From an uncultured Eubacterium sp. (lineage in GTDB: Bacteria > Bacillota > Clostridia > Lachnospirales > Lachnospiraceae), in assembly GCA_934351445.1 (NCBI GenBank), contig CAKRIZ010000006.1, forward strand, positions 1-64,000: 64,000 bases of DNA. Reading direction: 5' to 3'. The translations under genes were made by a program, and so were the position numbers. Position 1 is the stretch's first letter, and each line of letters begins with the position of its first letter. Positions 25,733 through 35,558 of the stretch are shown here, piece after piece. Under the pieces are notes generated by a model. The model was given only the letters and a program-made list of their open reading frames with translations. It ran no database searches and was not told the DNA's origin.

Positions 25733-26594
25733 AGGGAAAAAAGGGATTGTGATCGTGTGTCTGCTGCTTATACTGATCGTGGGTGGCTCATCTCTGGTCG
25801 TGACCTATCCGGACGAATACGCAGTCATCAAACAATTCGGAAAGATCGTGGATGTGAGGGAGAATCCGGGACTGAGTGTGCGTATGCCGTTTATCCAGCA
25901 TGTGGACAAGATCGAAAAAGAAGTGTTGCTGTATGATCTGGCAGTGAGCGATGTCATGACAAAGGATAAGAAATCGATGATCGCAGACTGTTTTGTACTG
26001 TGGGAGATCAACGATCCGAGAAAATACACACAGACGCTCAGCGCGCAGAAAAGTAATGCGGAGTACCGCATTAACACGATCGTATACAACAGCCTGAAAA
26101 ACGTCATCAGCTCGCTCTCGCAGGAGGAAGTCATCAGTGGCAGGGATGGTGAGCTGGCATCTTTCATCAAAGACAACATCGGAGATACGCTGGGTCAGTA
26201 TGGGATCACCCTGTTGGCAGTCGAGACGAAATCGCTCGACCTGCCGGATGAGAACAAGGCTGCCGTCTATGAGCGTATGATTTCCGAGCGGAACAATATC
26301 GCTGCTACCTATCAGGCAGAGGGTGAGGAAGAAGCGAAAGAGATCGCCAACAACACAAAGGCGGAGATCACCGTTATGCAGTCAGAGGCGGATGCACAGG
26401 CAGAGGAGACGATCGCCAAAGGCGAGGCAGAGTACATGCGTATTCTCAGCGAGGCCTATAATAATGAGGAAAAGGCAGATTTTTATCTGTATCTGCGTTC
26501 CCTTGATGCGGCAAAAGCAACGATGAAGGGTGATAACAAGACGCTCATTATTGATGAGAGTTCTCCGCTTGCGGATATATTTTATGGAAGGTAA
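25719..26594 (+). CDS. hflC: SPFH/band 7 protein HflC
   Basis: A 291-residue partner of HflK with an N-terminal membrane helix (about residues 9-27) and SPFH domain beginning YPDEYAVIKQFGKIV. The C-terminal region (residues about 200-260) has the helix-forming EGEEEAKEIANNTKAEI. The start at 25719 inside the end of hflK is chosen for ACAGGAGG 9 bases upstream; an earlier in-frame codon would place 19 residues in the hflK coding sequence. Confidence 0.88.
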   Translation: MKKTRGKKGIVIVCLLLILIVGGSSLVVTYPDEYAVIKQFGKIVDVRENPGLSVRMPFIQHVDKIEKEVLLYDLAVSDVMTKDKKSMIADCFVLWEINDPRKYTQTLSAQKSNAEYRINTIVYNSLKNVISSLSQEEVISGRDGELASFIKDNIGDTLGQYGITLLAVETKSLDLPDENKAAVYERMISERNNIAATYQAEGEEEAKEIANNTKAEITVMQSEADAQAEETIAKGEAEYMRILSEAYNNEEKADFYLYLRSLDAAKATMKGDNKTLIIDESSPLADIFYGR

Positions 26595-26624
26595 AACAAC
26601 TCTCAGACATAGTCTGGAAAATGA

Positions 26625-28052
26625 TCAGGAGAGCGGTTCTACGCGCTGAACCTTGATCATATTTGTTGTACCTGAATGGCCGAGGGGCACACCGGAGGTG
26701 ATGACAACAATGTCATTTTCTTCGATGTGCTTCTTTTTTTGTGCACATTCGACTGCATGGTTAAATAGATCGAGTACGTGGTGGCGTTCCTCCATGACGA
26801 TCGGTGTCACACCCCAGGATAGGTTGAGCTGTCTGGCGACTCTGGCACTCGGCGTACATGCGATGATCGCAGACTGTGGACGGTAGCGTGAGATCATGCG
26901 GGCGGCGCAGCCGGATTTTGTGACTGTCAGGATCGCACGGGCACCGAGATCGAGCGCTGTCGTACAGGTCGCATGGCAGATCGCATCGGTGATATCAGGG
27001 TTTTCATCGCGCGTAATAGAAAAGAAGCGCTTGCGGTAGTCGATATCAGCTTCTGCGCGCTCGGCGATACGCGCCATCGCCTGCAGTGCTTCAACCGGGT
27101 AGGCACCTGCAGCCGTTTCACCGGAGAGCATGATTGCGCTCGTGCCGTCATAGATCGCATTGGCAACATCAGTGACTTCGGCACGTGTCGGGCGCGGGTT
27201 TTTCATCATAGAATCGAGCATCTGTGTTGCCGTGATGACCTGTTTTCCGGCAGCGTATACTTTTTTGATGATCATTTTTTGGATGATCGGCACTTCCTCC
27301 ATCGGGATCTCCACACCCATGTCGCCACGCGCGATCATGATGCCATCGGATACTTCGATGATTTCATCAATGTTTTTGACACCCTCATCATTTTCGATCT
27401 TTGCGATAATGGAGATGCCTTCACCGCCGTTCTGTTCTAAGAGATGGCGGATCTCTAATACATCTTCCTTGGTGCGGACAAAGGAGGCGGCGATAATATC
27501 GATATCCTGATCAATGCCAAAGAGAATGTCATCGCGATCCTTATCGCTCATATAGGGGAGGGAGAGATGGATACCGGGCACATTGATGCCTTTGTGATTG
27601 CTCAGTACACCATCATTTTGCACTTCACATACGATATCCGAACCGTTGATCTGTGTGACCTCCATAGAGATCAGTCCGTCATCGAGCAGGACGATTGTAC
27701 CGACAGATACATCGTGACAGAGCTCCCCACAGGTGATGCCCACTGAGTGTTCGTCACCGGGCGCATCGCTCGTCGTCAGGGTAAATGTCTGACCGCGCGT
27801 GAGTTCAATTTTATTATTTTTGAAGTTTTTTACACGGATTTCAGGACCTTTGGTGTCTAATAAGATAGCGACCGGGAGATCCTTTGCTTCGCGGATTTTT
27901 TTAATCTTATCCATTCGTTCTTTTTGTTCTGCATGGTCGCCGTGCGAAAAGTTAAAACGCGCGACATTCATGCCGTTATCTACCAGTGCTTCGAGCACGC
28001 CGGGTGCCTCTGTGGCGGGTCCCATCGTACAGATGATCTTTGTTTTTCTCAT
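26625..28052 (-). CDS. pyk: Pyruvate kinase
   Basis: A 475-residue glycolytic enzyme converting phosphoenolpyruvate and ADP to pyruvate and ATP. It begins MRKTKIICTMGPA, has the substrate loop ARFNFSHGDH, the metal-binding MIARGDMGVEIP and the TATQMLDSM motif. It is the short form; the extra C-terminal PEP-utiliser-like domain seen in many Bacilli is absent. GCGGAGG lies upstream on the minus strand. It is convergent with hflC and divergent from ldh. Confidence 0.96.
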   Translation of the reverse strand: MRKTKIICTMGPATEAPGVLEALVDNGMNVARFNFSHGDHAEQKERMDKIKKIREAKDLPVAILLDTKGPEIRVKNFKNNKIELTRGQTFTLTTSDAPGDEHSVGITCGELCHDVSVGTIVLLDDGLISMEVTQINGSDIVCEVQNDGVLSNHKGINVPGIHLSLPYMSDKDRDDILFGIDQDIDIIAASFVRTKEDVLEIRHLLEQNGGEGISIIAKIENDEGVKNIDEIIEVSDGIMIARGDMGVEIPMEEVPIIQKMIIKKVYAAGKQVITATQMLDSMMKNPRPTRAEVTDVANAIYDGTSAIMLSGETAAGAYPVEALQAMARIAERAEADIDYRKRFFSITRDENPDITDAICHATCTTALDLGARAILTVTKSGCAARMISRYRPQSAIIACTPSARVARQLNLSWGVTPIVMEERHHVLDLFNHAVECAQKKKHIEENDIVVITSGVPLGHSGTTNMIKVQRVEPLS

Positions 28053-28096
28053 ATCTGAATAACCTCCGCATAAAATTGTACTTTTTCTTTCATTCT

Positions 28097-28124
28097 ATTA
28101 TAAAGTATGTGTAATTTTTTTCAA
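28097..28124 (-). promoter_or_regulatory. Pyruvate kinase promoter
   Basis: On the minus strand TTGAAA (28124-28119), a 16-base spacer and TATAAT (28102-28097) form a near-consensus promoter about 45 bases upstream of the pyk start. Confidence 0.65.
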
Positions 28125-28238
28125 TAAAAATATTTTAACAGTTCGAACCCATGACAATTAAAAAATGCATGTAATAAATGTATTTGTGAAAATTTTTTTG
28201 GCGGAAGCCAAATATGAGCAAAAGGAAGGAACAGACAA

Positions 28239-29222
28239 ATGGAACAAAAAGGAAAAAGTCAGACAGTAAATAAGCAGACCACTAACCCACGGAAGGTGGC
28301 GGTTATCGGCTGTGGATTTGTAGGTGCAGCATGTGCATTTACACTCATGCAAAGCGGCATGTTCTCAGAGATGGTGCTGATCGATGTGGACAGAAGGCGC
28401 GCAGAGGGCGAGGCGATGGATATCAGCCACGGTATGCCGTTTGCCAAGCCGGCAAAGATCTATGCAGGGGATTATGATGATGTCTCAGATGCAGCGATCA
28501 TCGTGATCACAGCCGGGACAGGACAAAAGCCTGGAGAGACGAGGCTTGATCTCGTACAAAAAAATGTAGCGATCTTCCGCTCGATTATACCGGAGATCTG
28601 TGAACGGGATTTTCATGGCATTCTGCTCGTCGTGTCCAATCCGGTCGATATCCTCACCTATGTGACGGCAAAGCTGTCCGGTTACACGGAAAACCGCGTG
28701 ATCGGATCGGGTACTGTGTTAGACACGGCGCGTCTGAAGCGGGCAGTGTCAGAGTACCTGAATGTGGACAGCCGCAGTGTGCATGCCTTTATCATCGGAG
28801 AGCACGGGGACAGCGAGATCGCAGCCTGGTCGGGGGCGAATATCTCCGGTATTCCGCTCAGTGATTTCTGTGAGCTGCGCGGGCACTATGAGCACGCGCA
28901 GGAGACACGCCTGATCGCGGAGGAGGTCAAAAACAGCGCCTATGAGATCATCCAGAAAAAACAGGCGACATATTTTGGTATTGCGATGTCAGTCAAGCGT
29001 ATCTGTGAAGTGATTCTGCGTGATGAGAAGTCGATTCTGCCGGTGTCATCGCTGATGTATGGGGAGTACGGGATCTCGGATGTTGCATTGTCGATGCCTG
29101 CAATCGTCGGGAAAAACGGTGTGGAGACGCGGGTGCCGATTCCGTTGTCAATGGATGAACTGGAGCGGCTGCAGCGTTCTGCATCGATGCTGCGGGATGT
29201 ACTGGACGAGGCGGGGATGTAG
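28239..29222 (+). CDS. ldh: L-lactate dehydrogenase
   Basis: A 327-residue NAD enzyme reducing pyruvate to L-lactate. The Rossmann motif VAVIGCGFVGAACAF starts at residue 20 after a polar leader. NPVDILTYV and the catalytic histidine in IGEHGDS (H189) identify LDH rather than malate dehydrogenase; the specificity loop GTGQKPGETRLD has the usual LDH glutamine. AAAAGGAAGG precedes the ATG. Opposite pyk, so pyruvate production and one pyruvate sink share an intergenic region. Confidence 0.93.
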   Translation: MEQKGKSQTVNKQTTNPRKVAVIGCGFVGAACAFTLMQSGMFSEMVLIDVDRRRAEGEAMDISHGMPFAKPAKIYAGDYDDVSDAAIIVITAGTGQKPGETRLDLVQKNVAIFRSIIPEICERDFHGILLVVSNPVDILTYVTAKLSGYTENRVIGSGTVLDTARLKRAVSEYLNVDSRSVHAFIIGEHGDSEIAAWSGANISGIPLSDFCELRGHYEHAQETRLIAEEVKNSAYEIIQKKQATYFGIAMSVKRICEVILRDEKSILPVSSLMYGEYGISDVALSMPAIVGKNGVETRVPIPLSMDELERLQRSASMLRDVLDEAGM

Positions 29223-29321
29223 TGATCTGGTCATGAAATAAAAAGAATTGCTTTTTCCTGTGTTTTGAAGCATAATAAAAATAGTATTATTATTTTTTCA
29301 AAGGGATGAGGAGGTATTAGA

Positions 29322-30872
29322 ATGAAAAGACTATTAAGTATCCTGTTAATGATCTGTATGTTTGTAGCCGCAGGTCCGCAAGTCGCTTCGGCTGCAACGG
29401 GTTCGAAGGACAGTGCAAGGATTGTCCGAAACGTTTTTCTGGATCAGAAAACGCTGGACGATATGGGAACGCATACCTATAATGACATGACACAGGAAGA
29501 GTTTCTGGCGCTGGCGATGAAGTATGTACCGGAAGGCACAGCTGTAAGAATGAAATTCTTTTATGACCATGACTATTATATCAGTAATGCGAGCGCATTT
29601 AATGAAGGAAAAATTACTGCCAAAATCTTGATCCTTGGTGATGACGGCAGCATGGAAAATATAACGTTCACCGTTAAGATACCGCAGATTAAGACGGATC
29701 CAAGCAATGCAGAAGCCGATAAAAAGAAAGTAAATGCGGCAAAGAAACAGGTTGAGAAAGCGATGGCGGCGTATGCGTATGACAATTCAACGACATCTTC
29801 CGACCTTTTAAAAGCAGCAAAAGCTGCTGTTACAAACGGCGCACAGGTGGAATGGTATCAGGGAAAACCGGCTGTTGTAGTTGCTGCTACTGATTTCAAG
29901 GAGGGCTCAGCAGTTGGCTCATTTGAGATATCCTATGGAAGCCAGCGGTATATCTATAAATTCCATGGCACGATCAGCAAGCTTGAAGCAGAACCTGTGG
30001 ATGAATCTACATTGAGCGGGATGGACAAAGCCGAAAAAGCAGTCCGGAAGGCATTAGATAGTATATCTTCTGATACAATGAAATCGGTTGAGACCGCCAA
30101 GGAAGCAATGCGTGCTGCGTTACCGGCTGGTTATACGATAGAATTTGGAAAGAATTTCGCTTTCCAGAAACCGACGATTGAGCAGAAGGGACAGTGTGGC
30201 GGAACCGTTACGATCAGTGATGGCACAGAGACACGTACCTGTGAAATTGGTACATGGTATGATAAGATCGTACAGAACAGACCGTCGAAAAAGATTTCTG
30301 TAAATTCATATGAATGGGAAATCCTTCGTCTTGTAAATATAGAGCGTGCAAAGCAGGGATTAAATTCTCTGAGTATGACAAAGATGCTTCAGAATGTTGC
30401 GGATGTACGTGAGGAGGAATTGCTCGAATACTACAGCCACACCCGTCCGAACGGACAGGCGTGTGATACTGCGATTCCGTCAAGTGCAAAGGTTCGTGTC
30501 GTGAGGGAGAATATCTGTAGAGGTACGCAGCAGACACCCAAGAGTTGTATGTCATCATGGATGAATTCAACCGGACACAGAAAGAATATTCTTTCCAGTG
30601 ATACACAGTATATTGGTGTTGGCGTTTCTAACGGAAGATGGATGCAGATGTTTACTGATGGTGCCCGTATTAAATCTGTGAAATCAAGTACCGGAAGTAA
30701 AGTATTTTCATCTGTAGACGAAATGAACCGTGCGTATGCGATATTAACCGCTACCGATGGAACAGTATCATATATGCCATTGGATCCGGACAGCATGATC
30801 AAGGTAAAGGGCGGATACCAGTTACGTGTAAACACACAGAAAAAAGTAATCTTTAAAATAAAAAGTAAATAA
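29322..30872 (+). CDS. Secreted CAP/SCP-domain protein with repeated N-terminal modules
   Basis: A 516-residue exported protein. A signal peptide (residues 1-24) ends with VASAATG. Residues about 335-450 form a CAP/SCP domain: EILRLVNIERAKQGL, YYSHTRPNGQAC, RENICRG and SWMNSTGHRKNILS carry the conserved His and Glu pattern. In front are what appear to be three related modules of about 90 residues each (about 40-125, 135-225, 235-325), each with a helix and a strand pattern ending in a similar beta segment. No cell-wall anchor was seen. GGATGAGGAGG precedes the ATG. Role unknown; CAP proteins of gut Firmicutes are linked to spores and cell surface. Confidence 0.85.
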   Translation: MKRLLSILLMICMFVAAGPQVASAATGSKDSARIVRNVFLDQKTLDDMGTHTYNDMTQEEFLALAMKYVPEGTAVRMKFFYDHDYYISNASAFNEGKITAKILILGDDGSMENITFTVKIPQIKTDPSNAEADKKKVNAAKKQVEKAMAAYAYDNSTTSSDLLKAAKAAVTNGAQVEWYQGKPAVVVAATDFKEGSAVGSFEISYGSQRYIYKFHGTISKLEAEPVDESTLSGMDKAEKAVRKALDSISSDTMKSVETAKEAMRAALPAGYTIEFGKNFAFQKPTIEQKGQCGGTVTISDGTETRTCEIGTWYDKIVQNRPSKKISVNSYEWEILRLVNIERAKQGLNSLSMTKMLQNVADVREEELLEYYSHTRPNGQACDTAIPSSAKVRVVRENICRGTQQTPKSCMSSWMNSTGHRKNILSSDTQYIGVGVSNGRWMQMFTDGARIKSVKSSTGSKVFSSVDEMNRAYAILTATDGTVSYMPLDPDSMIKVKGGYQLRVNTQKKVIFKIKSK

Positions 30873-30954
30873 TTAGACTAAATAACAAAATAAAATAATA
30901 AAACTGAGTAATCAGTTATTTCACAAAACAGGCCACAGGCGGTAGTCGAACGAT

Positions 30955-30978
30955 AAGACCACTGTTTGTGGTCTTTTT
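30955..30978 (+). terminator. Small terminator upstream of GNAT gene
   Basis: AAGACCAC-TGTTT-GTGGTCTT followed by TTT. It ends the CAP-protein transcript. Confidence 0.75.
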
Positions 30979-30992
30979 AGGAGGATAAAAGT

Positions 30993-31487
30993 ATGAGGCA
31001 GATTACGCCTGCGACCGCGCAGGATACAGAGGAGATCTACCGGCTATACCGTTCACAGCTAGGAACGGAATGCTGTGTGTGGGATGAGAATTATCCGGGG
31101 TTGAAGGAGATCGCCTTTGACCTGGGCAGGGATGCACTGTTTGTCATGAGAGAAGATCAGGGTGATGGGCAGGCCATCATCGCAGCGATTTCACTGGATC
31201 AGGATGAAAATGTGGAAGGGCTGCCGTTTTGGAATCCCGATCTGCAGCCGGGTGGAGAGGTGTCGCGGCTGGCGGTGCATATTGACTGCCAGAATCAGGG
31301 CATTGCCAGGGAGATGATCCGCTATGCGATGGGAGAACTGAAAAAACGCGGAAAGAAGAGTATTCATTATATGGTGAGTGAAAACAATGCCAAGGCAGTC
31401 CGGTCTTATGCTCATTTAGGGTTTGCACTTGCAGGAAAATGTGAGATGTACGGGCAGCCGTATTTATGTTACGAGCAGAAGCTGTAA
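30993..31487 (+). CDS. GNAT family N-acetyltransferase
   Basis: A 164-residue acetyltransferase. The acetyl-CoA region is RLAVHIDCQNQGIAREMIRY (around 90-109), with the QNQGIA pattern of the pyrophosphate loop, and NAKAVRSYAHLGF is the usual C-terminal motif. TTTTAGGAGG precedes the ATG. Substrate unknown. The gene stands alone between two terminators. Confidence 0.85.
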   Translation: MRQITPATAQDTEEIYRLYRSQLGTECCVWDENYPGLKEIAFDLGRDALFVMREDQGDGQAIIAAISLDQDENVEGLPFWNPDLQPGGEVSRLAVHIDCQNQGIAREMIRYAMGELKKRGKKSIHYMVSENNAKAVRSYAHLGFALAGKCEMYGQPYLCYEQKL

Positions 31488-31539
31488 AGGATGGGAGGAT
31501 GTTTCGGATGTGGCGGTCGTAGTGACCGGCTGATAACAG

Positions 31540-31575
31540 AAAAACCTGCCAGCCGCTGTTGAGCAGGCTGGCAGG
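31540..31575 (-). terminator. Terminator of the minus-strand redox operon
   Basis: CCTGCCAGCC (31545-31554) and GGCTGGCAGG (31566-31575) form a perfect 10-bp stem. On the minus strand it is followed by TTTTTCTG. It lies 15 bases after the stop of the TlpA-like gene. Confidence 0.85.
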
Positions 31576-31590
31576 AGAAAACGTGGTGAA

Positions 31591-32520
31591 TTATTTATTT
31601 GAACTGTCTGCATTAATGTCTGCATCAATGACAGACTGAATCTGCTTCATCAGAGTATCATAGTTGTCCGTATTATCGATTCCACCGAGCATAGGATCGC
31701 CTACAATATTGCCATTCCGATCGACGAGTATAGTTGTAGGAAAGGCCATAATGTTAAAGGCGTATTTACATGCGGCTGAATCGGAGTTCAGGGAAATGTT
31801 GCGGTATTTAGCCCCCTGGCTTTCGAGAATAGCGGCAGCTTCTTTTATGGCAGCTTCATTTCCGTCCAGAGTCTCTGTGTTGATACCGATCACCTCGCCA
31901 CCCATTGCCTTGAGTTCATCATTTAATGCGTTGAGATCCGATAATTCGGCAACACAAGGCTTGCAGCCGGTAAACCAGAAATTGACGACAGTTACTGCAT
32001 TTTTGGAGAACAGGCTTTCGTCAACAGAATTGCCATCAAAATCCTGACCGGAGAAATCACTGAAGGGAGAGGCAGTGTCAGAATTATTGGTCTGGTCGCT
32101 GGTATCGGATGCCGCATCTTCTTTTTCGATTTCCGCGATCTGTTCCTCAATGGTGCGTATAGTTTCGATATCCCCGGTGAGTGTTTTCAGCTCATCCTCT
32201 GTAAAGGAAGCCTTATTTGCTTCTACGGCGTCAGCCAGAGTGTCAGCATAATTGCTATCTGGATTCGCAGCATTCTTATCCATCATGCCAAACACCTTGT
32301 TCCATACGTCTTTATGTTCTGCAAACAACTGGTTCTCCTGCTGATACAGATCATCCAGCTTCGTCTTGGAGTCGCCTGCAGCTTGTGTGCCGGTTTCCGT
32401 CTGGGTATCCTGCGGCTTTTTAGAGTCTGCCGGTTGCGTGCCGCCGCATGCGGTCAGTGATAATGCCGTGCAAAGTGTAACGATTGTAAGTAATGATAAT
32501 TTTGATAATTTTGTTTTCAT
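31591..32520 (-). CDS. TlpA/ResA-like thioredoxin-fold lipoprotein
   Basis: A 309-residue exported lipoprotein. The signal peptide ends in the lipobox LTAC (C25). A long polar, helical spacer (about 30-150) separates this from a thioredoxin-like domain with the active site FTGCKPCVAEL (C186 and C189). Later PTTILVDRNG includes the cis-proline region. It likely acts as an extracytoplasmic thiol-disulfide enzyme tethered to the membrane. It follows the NapH-like iron-sulfur membrane protein in one operon, which may feed it electrons; the canonical partner CcdA/DsbD is not visible. AAAGGAG precedes the ATG. Confidence 0.88.
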   Translation of the reverse strand: MKTKLSKLSLLTIVTLCTALSLTACGGTQPADSKKPQDTQTETGTQAAGDSKTKLDDLYQQENQLFAEHKDVWNKVFGMMDKNAANPDSNYADTLADAVEANKASFTEDELKTLTGDIETIRTIEEQIAEIEKEDAASDTSDQTNNSDTASPFSDFSGQDFDGNSVDESLFSKNAVTVVNFWFTGCKPCVAELSDLNALNDELKAMGGEVIGINTETLDGNEAAIKEAAAILESQGAKYRNISLNSDSAACKYAFNIMAFPTTILVDRNGNIVGDPMLGGIDNTDNYDTLMKQIQSVIDADINADSSNK

Positions 32521-32581
32521 GAGTAATTGCTCCTTTGAATAATGTTTTTAAATAATTTGAAAATAATAATGAGTGAAATAG

Positions 32582-33469
32582 TTACCGGTTGTCTTTCTTT
32601 TGACATGATTTTCCCATAAACTGATAGCAGACCGCATCCGTTGGACAGACCTTTATGCAGGCCCCGCAGCGTATGCACTCCGGATGATTCGGAGTCTTGC
32701 ACACATCGACGTCCATCTTACATGCTTTTGCACATTGGCCGCAGCCGACACATTTGCTGCTGTCAACTGTCATGTTGAGAAGGCTGACCTTATTAAATAA
32801 CGAGTAGATTGCTCCAAGCGGACAAATCCATTTACAGAATGGTCTGTAAAATAAAATACTTAGCACAACTACTGCAATTAAAATCATACATTTGAAAGAA
32901 AAAAGCTTTCCTAATGCAGACCGGATAGCGGCATTTCCAAGCGAGAGCGGTATCGCACCCTCCAGGACACCCTGCGGACAAATATATTTACAGAAGAACG
33001 GGTCTCCCATTCCTATGGAGTTCGTTACAAGCATCGGAAGAAGTATAACGAAAACGATAAGAATGATATATTTCAGGTATCTGAGCGGCTTTAGCCGGGC
33101 TGTAGATAATTTTTTGCCGGGGATTTTATGAAGCAAATCCTGAAACCATCCAAATGGGCACAAAAAACCACATATAAATCGACCCAGGGTCACACCGAGT
33201 AAAATGAAAAATCCGGTTATGTAGTATGAGAACTTAAATCCGGATGATCCGACCACTGCTTGAAAAGCACCGATCGGGCATGCCCCGGTCGCAGCAGGAC
33301 AGGAATAGCAGTTCAGTCCGGGTACGCATACTGTTTTAGCATTGCCCTGATAGATTTTACCCTTAAATAAATTGGGGATGTGAATATTCGTAAGCAGCGT
33401 GGCGGCCGCCTGTATCCATCCGCGCAGCTCTGCTATTTTTTTTGATCGTGATTTCTTTTTCTTATCCAA
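32582..33469 (-). CDS. NapH/NosR-like 4Fe-4S membrane protein (TTG start)
   Basis: A 295-residue membrane protein with about five helices, two CxxxCP-type motifs at membrane borders ([10 protein letters not shown] and [11 protein letters not shown]) and two C-terminal ferredoxin motifs, [11 protein letters not shown] and [12 protein letters not shown]. Such proteins move electrons across or along the membrane. The start is taken as TTG at 33469, which overlaps the stop of the CD1871A-family gene (TTGGATAAG) and has GGAG about 10 bases upstream. Reading further upstream in frame would only translate the neighbour in another frame. Likely partners: CD1871A-like peptide and TlpA-like lipoprotein. 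Confidence 0.82.
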   Translation of the reverse strand: MDKKKKSRSKKIAELRGWIQAAATLLTNIHIPNLFKGKIYQGNAKTVCVPGLNCYSCPAATGACPIGAFQAVVGSSGFKFSYYITGFFILLGVTLGRFICGFLCPFGWFQDLLHKIPGKKLSTARLKPLRYLKYIILIVFVILLPMLVTNSIGMGDPFFCKYICPQGVLEGAIPLSLGNAAIRSALGKLFSFKCMILIAVVVLSILFYRPFCKWICPLGAIYSLFNKVSLLNMTVDSSKCVGCGQCAKACKMDVDVCKTPNHPECIRCGACIKVCPTDAVCYQFMGKSCQKKDNR

Positions 33470-33605
33470 TTCCGACACACTCCAGACATAATTTGATAGC
33501 TTTACTAAGCACGGCAGCCGCTTCACCTCTGGCTGCACCATAGCCCATCATGGCGGCACCGAGGATGAGCAGGACAATTTGACCTGTTTTTTGGCATTTC
33601 CACAT
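33462..33605 (-). CDS. CD1871A family CXXC-motif small protein
   Basis: A 47-residue peptide starting [20 protein letters not shown], with one hydrophobic helix and a C-terminal CLECVGIG, the motif that names the family. AAAGGAG lies 8 bases upstream of the ATG at 33605. Its stop codon overlaps the start of the iron-sulfur membrane protein gene, so the two are translationally coupled. Probably a small membrane thiol protein in the same redox relay. The family name derives from a Clostridioides difficile locus that I recall lying in a conjugative transposon. Confidence 0.8.
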   Translation of the reverse strand: MWKCQKTGQIVLLILGAAMMGYGAARGEAAAVLSKAIKLCLECVGIG

Positions 33606-33699
33606 ATGATTACTCCTTTGTTGTTGTATGATTGACCAGCTGACTTTGGTATTATACAATATACGTTGTAAAATTATTGTTAAGAAGCAGGTGAAAATT

Positions 33700-34380
33700 A
33701 TGAGATTATTAATCGTTGAGGATGAGAAACAAATATGTGATATGGTTGCTAAAAGCTTGTATGCTGCAGGGTATGAGGTGGATACCTGCTATGATGGGGA
33801 GGAGGCTCTCACTTGTATCCTGTCGGAGAATTATGATCTGATTGTGTTGGACCTGAATCTGCCGGGCATGGATGGGATGGAGATTCTGAGAGAACTCAGG
33901 AAATACAATGATGAGACAAAAGTCCTCATCTTATCTGCCAGAGGACAGATCGCGGATAAGGTGGAGGGGCTGGATGCAGGGGCGAATGATTACATGGAAA
34001 AGCCCTTCCATCTGCAGGAGCTGGAGGCGCGCATCCGAAGTCTGACAAGAAGGAAATTTGTGCAGAAGGAGGTATGTCTGGTGTGCGGAGAAATAAAGTT
34101 TGATACGATGAAACGTGAGGCATATGCAAAGGGAGAGGCAGTTCCGCTGACAAGAAAAGAAAATGGTATATTAGAATATTTACTTATGAATCTGGGCAGG
34201 CCGGTCAGTCAGGAGGAGCTGATCGAGCATGTGTGGGATGCCTCGGCAGACAGCTTTAGCGGAGCGATCCGGGTACATATGTCTTCGCTCCGGAAAAAGC
34301 TAAAGGCGAAGCTGGGTTACGATCCTATTGTGAACAAGGTAGGTGAGGGCTATAAAATACGGGAGGAGTCTGAACGATGA
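33700..34380 (+). CDS. OmpR-family response regulator
   Basis: A 226-residue two-component regulator. The receiver domain (1-120) has the acidic pair in VEDEKQ, the phospho-acceptor aspartate in [12 protein letters not shown] and the KPF motif (MEKPFHL). A winged-helix DNA-binding domain follows (about 130-226) with [13 protein letters not shown]. The start at 33700 matches the start of the receiver fold and follows GCAGGTG. It overlaps the kinase gene by 4 bases (ATGA). It is divergent from the CD1871A-NapH-TlpA operon, which it may control. Confidence 0.9.
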   Translation: MRLLIVEDEKQICDMVAKSLYAAGYEVDTCYDGEEALTCILSENYDLIVLDLNLPGMDGMEILRELRKYNDETKVLILSARGQIADKVEGLDAGANDYMEKPFHLQELEARIRSLTRRKFVQKEVCLVCGEIKFDTMKREAYAKGEAVPLTRKENGILEYLLMNLGRPVSQEELIEHVWDASADSFSGAIRVHMSSLRKKLKAKLGYDPIVNKVGEGYKIREESER

Positions 34381-35558
34381 AAAGGATGTCGCTGCAATGG
34401 AGGCTTACATGCATCACTACATTGTGTATTGCCATTATATGCGGATGCCTGACGCTGTTTGTCTATAAAAACGGTGTGTATTATATTGATTCCCTGCAGG
34501 AGAAGGTAGAGTCCCAGGGAGATGGGAAAGGGAATACATCCGAGCAGATCTATATCAGTATTCCGGATGATAAGTGGGATGAGTTTGCAGCAGAAGTCTC
34601 CGTCCAGGCGTACAATAATAAGGCTGACTACAAAAGAAACAGTCTGGTCATATCAGCATTACTGGCTCTGCTGGGAGGAGTGGCCACGTATTTTATCAGT
34701 GGACATGCACTCAGACCAATCAGGGAGTTCTCAGATCAAATAGAAGCGGTGCAGGCCCAGAATCTGTCTGATTCACGCATAGAGGAATGTCATGTGAAAG
34801 AACTGAACCAGCTGGGCATTTCCTATAATAAGATGCTCGAACGTCTGTCGGATGCATTTGAGATACAGAGGCAGTTTACCGCAAATGCAGCACATGAGCT
34901 GCGCACACCATTGGCATTGATGCAGGTGCAGCTGGATCTGTACAATGCTGCCGGGCATCCGGGAAATGATGCAGACACATTACAGACGATCCGGATGGTT
35001 ACGGAACAAAATGACAAACTAAACAGGATGGTAAAGACGCTCCTTGACATGAGTGAGCTTCAGACCGTGGGCAGGGATGACAGAATTATCGTGGATGCCA
35101 TTGTGGAAGAGGTTTTGGCAGATCTGGAGCCTCTTGCACAGGAAAAGAATATAAAGCTCGTTGGAGCATGTGAGGATACCACGATGACGGGAAGTGATAT
35201 TCTCATTTACAGGCTCGTATATAATCTGGTTGAGAATGCCATAAAATATAATCATCCGGGCGGACAGGTCACGGTCACCTCCTGCCAGAAGGAAAAGCAG
35301 GTTTATCTGTTGGTAGAGGATACGGGCAGTGGAATCCCACCGGAGCTGAGAGAGCGGGTGTTTGACCCATTCTTCCGCGTGGATAAATCCAGGAGCCGTG
35401 AGCTGGGAGGCGTAGGGCTCGGACTTGCTCTTGTCCGTGAAATTGTGAAAGTACATGATGGCATCATTACGATTCAGCCAAATCCGGCAGGAGGAACGAT
35501 TTTTGAGGTAGTATTCGCCCGGCAGAATTTTCTTGACAAACAAGACCACAAGCAGTAG
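34377..35558 (+). CDS. Sensor histidine kinase
   Basis: A 393-residue membrane kinase. Two transmembrane helices (about 13-32 and 85-105) enclose a short extracellular sensor region of about 50 residues. HAMP-like residues about 107-160 follow. The phospho-acceptor histidine is in NAAHELRTPLALM near residue 173, and the catalytic domain has VYNLVENAIKYN, EDTGSGIPPEL and GGVGLGLALV. It forms a pair with the upstream regulator. The stop codon lies within the terminator stem that follows. Confidence 0.92.
   Translation: MKRMSLQWRLTCITTLCIAIICGCLTLFVYKNGVYYIDSLQEKVESQGDGKGNTSEQIYISIPDDKWDEFAAEVSVQAYNNKADYKRNSLVISALLALLGGVATYFISGHALRPIREFSDQIEAVQAQNLSDSRIEECHVKELNQLGISYNKMLERLSDAFEIQRQFTANAAHELRTPLALMQVQLDLYNAAGHPGNDADTLQTIRMVTEQNDKLNRMVKTLLDMSELQTVGRDDRIIVDAIVEEVLADLEPLAQEKNIKLVGACEDTTMTGSDILIYRLVYNLVENAIKYNHPGGQVTVTSCQKEKQVYLLVEDTGSGIPPELRERVFDPFFRVDKSRSRELGGVGLGLALVREIVKVHDGIITIQPNPAGGTIFEVVFARQNFLDKQDHKQ

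Noticed and set aside
28160..28200. A Rex site upstream of ldh
   Set aside because: Only one half-site (TTGTGAAA) is visible; the second half is missing.
33470..33541. Extension of the NapH-like protein upstream of the TTG at 33469
   Set aside because: It would fully overlap the CD1871A-family gene in another frame and encode a sequence not typical of this family.
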